Shown piece after piece: positions 59,531-64,000 of a stretch of 64,000 bases of DNA (within the stretch, counting starts at the first letter, position 1; every line of letters starts with the position of its first letter). This stretch comes from Clostridium ihumii AP5 (lineage in GTDB: Bacteria; Bacillota; Clostridia; Clostridiales; Clostridiaceae): NCBI RefSeq assembly GCF_000612845.1, contig NZ_CCAT010000085.1, positions 62,001 through 126,000 of the forward strand, in the 5' to 3' direction. The notes below the pieces were generated by a model that saw only the letters and a list, made by a program, of their open reading frames with translations, was not told where the DNA came from and made no database searches. A program made the position numbers and the translations under genes.

Positions 59531-59610
59531 CCGTAGTGGATGGCTACGGGGGTTTTGACCGTTTTATCCCCCTTGGACTATTGGTGATATTTCATCATAG
59601 TTAGGGGGTG
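59531..59610 (+). promoter_or_regulatory. Structured leader that can sequester the ribosome binding site
   Basis: CCGTAG/CTACGG (59531-59536 and 59544-59549) form a first hairpin. CCCCCT (59568-59573) is complementary to the ribosome binding site AGGGGG (59603-59608) and ACTA/TAGT plus TGAT/ATCA extend this stem. The G tract GGGGG (59548-59552) can pair instead with CCCCC (59568-59572), which would free the ribosome binding site. The pairing is seen in the sequence; the switching is inferred. Confidence 0.5.
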
Positions 59611-59619
59611 GTATTGGAT

Positions 59620-59781
59620 ATGCTAGAATTAATTATAAAAGGCTTTTTCGCTATTTATATTATAAGATTAGTTTTAAAACATAATCTTTTCATTCATTAT
59701 TTAAAGATTTCAATAAAATTTATTGGTCTTGATATTGAGATTAAGAGCAAAGAAAAAAGTGCCCCATCCTTCAAAGAGTAG
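59620..59781 (+). CDS. Small hydrophobic peptide, possible type I toxin
   Basis: The 53-residue peptide has one hydrophobic segment at residues 3-19 (ELIIKGFFAIYIIRLVL) and a charged, Lys-rich tail ending KSAPSFKE. The strong site AGGGGGTG precedes it; an in-frame TTG at 59614 fits the spacing better and would add two residues. The codons for the final KSA and the stop lie in a terminator stem (59754-59789). Small size, one membrane helix, basic tail, masked ribosome binding site and a terminator overlapping the end all recall type I toxins. I do not recognise the family. It is between the two copies of the 298-bp repeat. Confidence 0.6.
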   Translation: MLELIIKGFFAIYIIRLVLKHNLFIHYLKISIKFIGLDIEIKSKEKSAPSFKE

Positions 59782-59790
59782 CACTTTTTC
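59752..59790 (+). terminator. Terminator overlapping the small peptide's 3' end
   Basis: AAAAAGTGC (59754-59762) and GCACTTTTT (59781-59789) form a 9-bp stem around an 18-base loop that contains the last codons and stop. A and T tracts make it work in both directions, so a minus-strand antisense RNA could end here as well. Confidence 0.75.
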
Positions 59791-59854
59791 TAGAAATTAA
59801 TATTTAATTAAATTCATCCAATAGCCCTAAAACAAAATAAATGTTCTAAGACTT

Positions 59855-59884
59855 AGCTTAGTGTTGACGCACTAAGCTTTTCTT
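59855..59884 (+). terminator. Second plus-strand terminator
   Basis: AGCTTAGTG (59855-59863) and CACTAAGCT (59870-59878) enclose a six-base loop and are followed by TTTTCTTA. It would stop read-through from the small peptide gene. Confidence 0.7.
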
Positions 59885-59974
59885 ATTTATATTATATCAA
59901 ATTTTTATAAAAAATAAACATAAATAATTTTTTAATATTTAACACCCCTATAAATTTGAATTTACTAATTAGTT

Positions 59975-60130
59975 AAAAAGTAAAAATAAAGAGTGAAAAA
60001 TTAATGAATAAATTCAGCAAAGCTGAATTTGAATATATTTAAAAAGAAATCCTTTAGGATTTTCACCTTAACTCTTCACTTTTCTCTCTTACTTCTTAAC
60101 TCATATACAAATTCCTATTTACCTTTCACT
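59975..60130. repeat. Hairpin-rich repeat, possibly related to copies A-C
   Basis: This gene-free stretch holds perfect small hairpins AAATTCAGC-AAA-GCTGAATTT and GAAATCCT-TT-AGGATTTC. The minus strand reads GAAGTAAGAGAGAAAAGTG, AAGAGTTAAGGTGA, which resembles AGAAGTAAGAGTGAAGAGTG in copy C. It may be a diverged fourth copy with different internal hairpins. Confidence 0.4.
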
Positions 60131-60167
60131 TTAAATTTAATGTAACACAATTTGTAAATTAAATTTT

Positions 60168-60464
60168 ACTTATGATACGGTTCTCTATTTCTTATTCTAA
60201 ATTAACCTACTTTAAAACTTTCACTTATATATTTTTAAATTTTTTGTATTACTTTTTTATTTTTATAATGAAAAATTTAAATAAGTTATTCATTGAAAAT
60301 TGAAATAGAAGCTGTTATATATTTTTATTCTATTTTTAAGACCTAATCCAAGGATGGATTAGCTGTTGCACCAGACAAGGATGTCGCTTCAACAGGTAGT
60401 CTTTAAAATTAAATTTAAAGATATTTACAGCTTCTTTGAAATTTTCACAGAATAGCGTTTTAAA
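60168..60464 (+). repeat. Imperfect 297-bp direct repeat, copy 2
   Basis: This copy matches 59146-59443 from ACTTATGATACGG to AGAATAGCGTTTTAAA with scattered substitutions and small length changes. It has the same orientation. The changes are spread through spacers, while the RNA stems are kept. Confidence 0.85.
60307..60435 (+). ncRNA. Two-hairpin AYGGAY/GGA-loop RNA, copy 2
   Basis: The outer stem AGAAGCTGT (60307-60315) pairs with ACAGCTTCT (60427-60435). Hairpin 1 is CTAATCC-AAGGAT-GGATTAG (60343-60362). Hairpin 2 has a lower stem CTGTTG/CAACAG and an upper GAC-AAGGAT-GTC (60374-60385), giving ACAAGGATGT, which agrees with the published CsrA consensus RUACARGGAUGU over ten positions. A TATAAT is at 60264-60269. 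Both loops differ from copy 1 (ACGGAC, AAGGAC) but stay AxGGAy, and the lower stem gains one pair. This supports a selected RNA. Confidence 0.65.
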
Positions 60465-60552
60465 CTTTTTTATTATTTGGATTTCTAATTTTATATTTTT
60501 ACATAATGGTAATGAATATAAATAGTTTTATGTATATGACACTCTAAAGTAT

Positions 60553-61635
60553 TTATATAATTATACTAAATATAGTTTTTTCATCATTACTCTTTACGCT
60601 TATACTTCCATTATGCTTATCAATTATTGTTTTGCATATAGCTAAACCTAAACCATTTCCTTCTATTTTATTATCTTTTTTCTCTATCCTAAACATTCTA
60701 TCGAATATATTATTTATATCGTTCTCATCAATTTTTTCGCCAAAGTTAATAAAATCTATTTTTGCTTTCCCATCATGATTTTTAATATTAACTTCAATAA
60801 CTTTACCATCCTTGCCATACTTTATTGCATTGCTAATAATATTTGCAAAAGCTCTAGCCAATAATATGGGGTCTGCTTCTACTAATATTTTTCTATCTTC
60901 TGCTTTCACTCTATATTCCATTTGATTTTCTTCAAAAGTTGGTATAAACCCAACAACAACTTGTTCTATCAATTCACATACATTTATATTTTTTATATTT
61001 AATCTACTATCACAATTTGATATTTTTGTAAATTCAAATAATTGATCTACTAATATCTTGAGCTCAGTGGCTTTTAAATATGCTATTTCTGAATAATGTT
61101 CCAATTCTTCTTCATTATTATATTTTTTGTTTTTTATAATGCTCAAAAATCCAATTATAGAAGTTAATGGTGTTCTTAAGTCATGCGAAATATTCGTAAT
61201 TAAATTGTTTTTGTTTTCTTCCCATTGTCTTTCTTTTTCCATGAATTGTTTAATACTCTCTGACATTTTATTTATATCTTTTGCCAAAACACCTAATTCA
61301 TTTTGAGATTTAATTGGAATATTTATTTCTAAATTTCCAGAAGAAACAAGTTTAACATTTCTACTAAGATCATTTATATAATCAGTTATTTTATCCATTC
61401 TTTTTATAAAAATAGCTATCATATTTATTACAAATATACTAAATAATAAAAAAACAAAACTCACCATGAATTTGTTATTTGAATTATATTCACTAATAAA
61501 CTTATTGTATAAACTTACATCAGCATACTGCATTATTAAAATCCCAATAAATAATAAAGAAAAAGTTCCTACAAAACTTAATATTACAGATATTATTAAA
61601 TTAAATATTATATCAAATTTAATACTTTTACTCAT
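60553..61635 (-). CDS. VanS-like sensor histidine kinase
   Basis: This 360-residue kinase has two N-terminal helices (about residues 10-38 and 55-75), a HAMP segment, the phospho-accepting His in NISHDLRTPLTSIIGFLS near residue 150 and an ATPase domain ending EGNGLGLAICKTIIDKHNG. The ATG at 61635 overlaps the regulator stop by eight bases. It resembles the kinase at 47575-48870, and both operons may be paralogues. No terminator is clear after it. Confidence 0.9.
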   Translation of the reverse strand: MSKSIKFDIIFNLIISVILSFVGTFSLLFIGILIMQYADVSLYNKFISEYNSNNKFMVSFVFLLFSIFVINMIAIFIKRMDKITDYINDLSRNVKLVSSGNLEINIPIKSQNELGVLAKDINKMSESIKQFMEKERQWEENKNNLITNISHDLRTPLTSIIGFLSIIKNKKYNNEEELEHYSEIAYLKATELKILVDQLFEFTKISNCDSRLNIKNINVCELIEQVVVGFIPTFEENQMEYRVKAEDRKILVEADPILLARAFANIISNAIKYGKDGKVIEVNIKNHDGKAKIDFINFGEKIDENDINNIFDRMFRIEKKDNKIEGNGLGLAICKTIIDKHNGSISVKSNDEKTIFSIII

Positions 61636-62323
61636 CAATCTTATAACCTACTCCCCATACAGTTTCTATTATTTTAGGTTGTTTAGGATCATATTCTATT
61701 TTTTCCCTTAATCTCCACATATGAGCCATAACAGTATTATTTCCATCGAAATATTTTTCCTTCCAAATGCTCTTAAATATTTCTTCTGAATCAAATATTT
61801 TACCTCTTTCTGTTGCAAGAAGCACTAATATTTTATATTCAGTTGGCGTTAATTTTACCTCTTCTCCATAAGCATATACCTTATGATTTCTCTTATTAAT
61901 TGTTAAATCCTTAACTTCTAATACATCCTTATTATCTTCAACTTTATTAGCACCACATAAATAAAAATATCTTCTTATTTGTGCTTTTACCCTTGCTAAT
62001 AATTCCATGGGATTAAAAGGTTTTGTTATATAGTCATCTGCTCCCATAGAAAGTCCATTTATTTTATCCATATCCTGCGATTTAGCACTTAACATTATTA
62101 TTGGTATGTTATATTTATTTCTTACTTTCATGCATAATTGTAATCCATCAACTCCATGCATCATTATATCGAATATAGCTAATTGTACATCTTCATTATC
62201 TATTATTTTTAATGCATCTTCCCCATTACTTGCCTTTAAAACGTTATACCCATCATTTTTAAGATATACTTCTATAAGTTCAAGTATTTCTATTTCATCA
62301 TCAACAATTAAAATGTTGTACAT
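61628..62323 (-). CDS. VanR-like OmpR-family response regulator
   Basis: This 231-residue regulator has IVDDEIEILE, the phospho-accepting Asp in AIFDIMMHGVDG, the Lys in YITKPFNPME and a winged helix with LTPTEYKILVLLATERG. The normal Pro in the MMP segment is His here. The start at 62323 follows AAGAGGAGA. It lies between the beta-lactamase-like gene and the kinase gene and may control the former. Confidence 0.92.
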   Translation of the reverse strand: MYNILIVDDEIEILELIEVYLKNDGYNVLKASNGEDALKIIDNEDVQLAIFDIMMHGVDGLQLCMKVRNKYNIPIIMLSAKSQDMDKINGLSMGADDYITKPFNPMELLARVKAQIRRYFYLCGANKVEDNKDVLEVKDLTINKRNHKVYAYGEEVKLTPTEYKILVLLATERGKIFDSEEIFKSIWKEKYFDGNNTVMAHMWRLREKIEYDPKQPKIIETVWGVGYKIDE

Positions 62324-62366
62324 AATATCTCCTCTTTTCTCTAGTTCATCATGATTATACACCTAT

Positions 62367-64000
62367 TTATATCTTAAACCCAAGAAAATTGAAGTGATAC
62401 ATTTCTAATCCAAACACCAAATTAGCTATTGATACTATCACATAAAAAAGCTTTACTTTTACCTTAACATTACATTTTGCAAGTATACCTATTGTATATA
62501 TAATAGACATAATACTTAAAATAGTAGCTACTACTATACATCCCAATAATATATATAATAATGAGATAAAAGATGAATCATTAATTAATATAATTGAAAC
62601 TGCTAATATTACACTTCCATAAAAACCCATAATACTTAGAAATGATATAATACAATTACATATATTTAATCTTTTTATTTCTTTAAAGTCCTCATTTTCT
62701 TGCTTTTTTACTAGTCTTTTCACACACCTAAACAATGATCTAGATATTACTATTAAAAAAATCACTGTAGAAAAAGCTAGTAAAACTATATTTAATTCTC
62801 TGCCTTGATATAAATTTATTTTTTCATACGCATTATGACTTACATCATTAAATGCATATATAACCTGTCCTTTTTCATCAAGTCTAAATGCAAATTTCCC
62901 CTTACCATCTTCCCTAGCAAACACACCATCATCAGTTTCTACAAGCTTTGTTACATTTTTTTCTTTTGCATTAGTATATTCCTTTAAACTTAAAGTACCA
63001 TCTTTATTATCCACTATTTCCATATCCATAGTAGGATCAAATAGATATCCAATTTTCATAATGTTACTTTTTGAAATTCCATCATAATTTCTATAAATAC
63101 CACTATACTTGCTATAATCTTTATAATTTTTAGGTATTATATCTTTATACTCATTGATATTCTCTGTATAAAATTCATCTAAAAAGTCTTCTTCTATATT
63201 AAATGGCACTGGATTTAATGAATTAGTTGCTACATAAACACCTAAATTTTGTTTGGGTATTAAAAACATAGTTGTTGTATATCCTGGCAACGCCCCTTCA
63301 TGCTTTATTATTTCTTGTCCATTTCTATTACTTCTAATAAATCCATAACCCATACCTGAAAAAATATTATCATTTGCAAATTGCTTACTTTGCATTAATT
63401 TTGAAGTTTCCACATTCATTATTCTATTACCTTGAAATTCTCCATTATTTAAATGAGCCAACATAAAGTTTTCCATATCCTTTACAGTAGCTACTATTCC
63501 TGAAGAACCCGAAGTATATTGATAAGCTAAAGGAACTAATGTATAAGATTTATATGATATTTCATACCCTTTTGCAAGATTATCATTATCTAATCTTACC
63601 AATGAATTATTCATCTTAAGTGGATATAATATATTGTCATTTATATACTGTTCATAGCTCATTCCTGAAACTTTCTCAATTATATATCCTAAAATGTTGT
63701 AACCTTGATTTGAATATCTACTTACTGTATCTGGCTCTCTAGTTACAATTATTTTATGATTATCAAAATAATATTCTTGCGACTTTATATTATTCTTATC
63801 TCTAGTATTCCCATTTATTTCACTTGCTTCATCTACTCCACTTGTGTGTGTTAATAGATTTCTACAAGTTACCTTACCTACAAATTTATTTTCTATTTTA
63901 TAAGGTGCAATATACTTCTCAACATTTTCATTTAAATCAATCTTACCTTGTTCTGCAAGTTGCATAATGGCAGTTGCTGTAAATAACTTACTTACTGATG
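62367..64000 (-). CDS. Membrane-anchored serine beta-lactamase-like hydrolase (partial, cut by right edge)
   Basis: The frame is open to the window edge, so the N terminus is missing. The first visible residues SVSKLFTATAIMQLAEQGKI contain the catalytic SxxK motif, and YSNQGYNILGYIIE gives the Tyr-x-Asn motif. This makes it a class C beta-lactamase/penicillin-binding-protein family (serine hydrolase) member. The C terminus adds a lipocalin-like domain and about four membrane helices from residue about 405. Such proteins often act on peptidoglycan peptides or D-amino acid esters. It lies 43 bases upstream of a VanR/VanS-like pair and may be in the same operon. Confidence 0.88.
   Translation of the reverse strand, partial: SVSKLFTATAIMQLAEQGKIDLNENVEKYIAPYKIENKFVGKVTCRNLLTHTSGVDEASEINGNTRDKNNIKSQEYYFDNHKIIVTREPDTVSRYSNQGYNILGYIIEKVSGMSYEQYINDNILYPLKMNNSLVRLDNDNLAKGYEISYKSYTLVPLAYQYTSGSSGIVATVKDMENFMLAHLNNGEFQGNRIMNVETSKLMQSKQFANDNIFSGMGYGFIRSNRNGQEIIKHEGALPGYTTTMFLIPKQNLGVYVATNSLNPVPFNIEEDFLDEFYTENINEYKDIIPKNYKDYSKYSGIYRNYDGISKSNIMKIGYLFDPTMDMEIVDNKDGTLSLKEYTNAKEKNVTKLVETDDGVFAREDGKGKFAFRLDEKGQVIYAFNDVSHNAYEKINLYQGRELNIVLLAFSTVIFLIVISRSLFRCVKRLVKKQENEDFKEIKRLNICNCIISFLSIMGFYGSVILAVSIILINDSSFISLLYILLGCIVVATILSIMSIIYTIGILAKCNVKVKVKLFYVIVSIANLVFGLEMYHFNFLGFKI

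Noticed and set aside
59515..59610. Leader of the small peptide gene as a fluoride or other known riboswitch
   Set aside because: The order of conserved bases of the riboswitch classes I know is not present; only simple alternative pairing is seen.
59286..60435. The two GGA-loop RNAs as extra retron msr-msd units
   Set aside because: They are on the other strand, lack an adjacent reverse transcriptase, have no arm followed by a priming-like G and have no long msd hairpin.
1..64000. CRISPR arrays, tRNA or rRNA genes, prophage or insertion sequences
   Set aside because: No regularly spaced repeats, no cloverleaf or rRNA signature, no transposase or phage structural gene was seen on either strand.

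Overview
The window looks like chromosome of a low-GC, motile or formerly motile Clostridium (cluster I type). The DNA is very AT-rich, start sites carry strong GGAGG-type ribosome binding sites, and there are three methyl-accepting chemotaxis proteins, an agr quorum-sensing locus, a class D-like sortase with LPQTG proteins, many two-component systems and an M-box riboswitch before mgtE. The species cannot be named from the sequence alone. All recognisable protein genes are on the minus strand except one ClpP-like gene (35818-36408) and a small membrane-peptide gene (59620-59781). No tRNA, rRNA, insertion sequence, prophage or CRISPR array was seen.

Layout. 1-3304: start of a cut-off response regulator, then an agr operon in the order agrA, agrC, agrD, agrB. 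3516-13000: three chemoreceptors (two are tandem paralogues with almost identical signalling domains), a 23S rRNA uracil methyltransferase, a metallo-beta-lactamase-fold hydrolase and a DUF1540 protein. 13183-26292: core metabolism and replication (pyk, pfkA, a CstA-type carrier, dnaE), a sortase preceded by a 54-residue basic protein, and mgtE with its Mg2+ riboswitch. Three copies of a dispersed hairpin-rich repeat lie here. 26355-36408: PAS histidine kinase, split chromate-type transporter, three sortase-anchored proteins of the 5'-nucleotidase family (two look active, one has lost its metal ligands), and the ClpP paralogue. 36451-50094: an AAA ATPase, then three sensor-kinase/regulator modules, two with a Bce/MacB-type ABC transporter and one with a phospholipid-methyltransferase-like gene. 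This resembles a block for sensing and resisting envelope-active compounds. 50232-56681: small accessory enzymes, an ArsR-nitroreductase pair, and an MFS pump with a TetR repressor whose two matching operators can be seen.

57030-60464 is the most unusual part. It holds a complete retron of the Ec86 (type II-A) kind: a promoter, an msr-msd RNA with a1/a2 arms and a long msd hairpin, a nucleoside-deoxyribosyltransferase-like effector with a C-terminal helical domain, and a retron reverse transcriptase with NAxxH, YADD and VTG motifs. Next to it, on the plus strand, a direct repeat of about 300 bp occurs twice. Each copy encodes a structured RNA with two hairpins that display AxGGAy loops (TwoAYGGAY-like, and also close to the CsrA binding consensus). 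Between the copies is a small hydrophobic peptide gene whose ribosome binding site can be sequestered by its leader and whose last codons form a terminator stem, which are features of a type I toxin. The window ends in a two-component system and a membrane-anchored serine beta-lactamase-like protein cut by the right edge.
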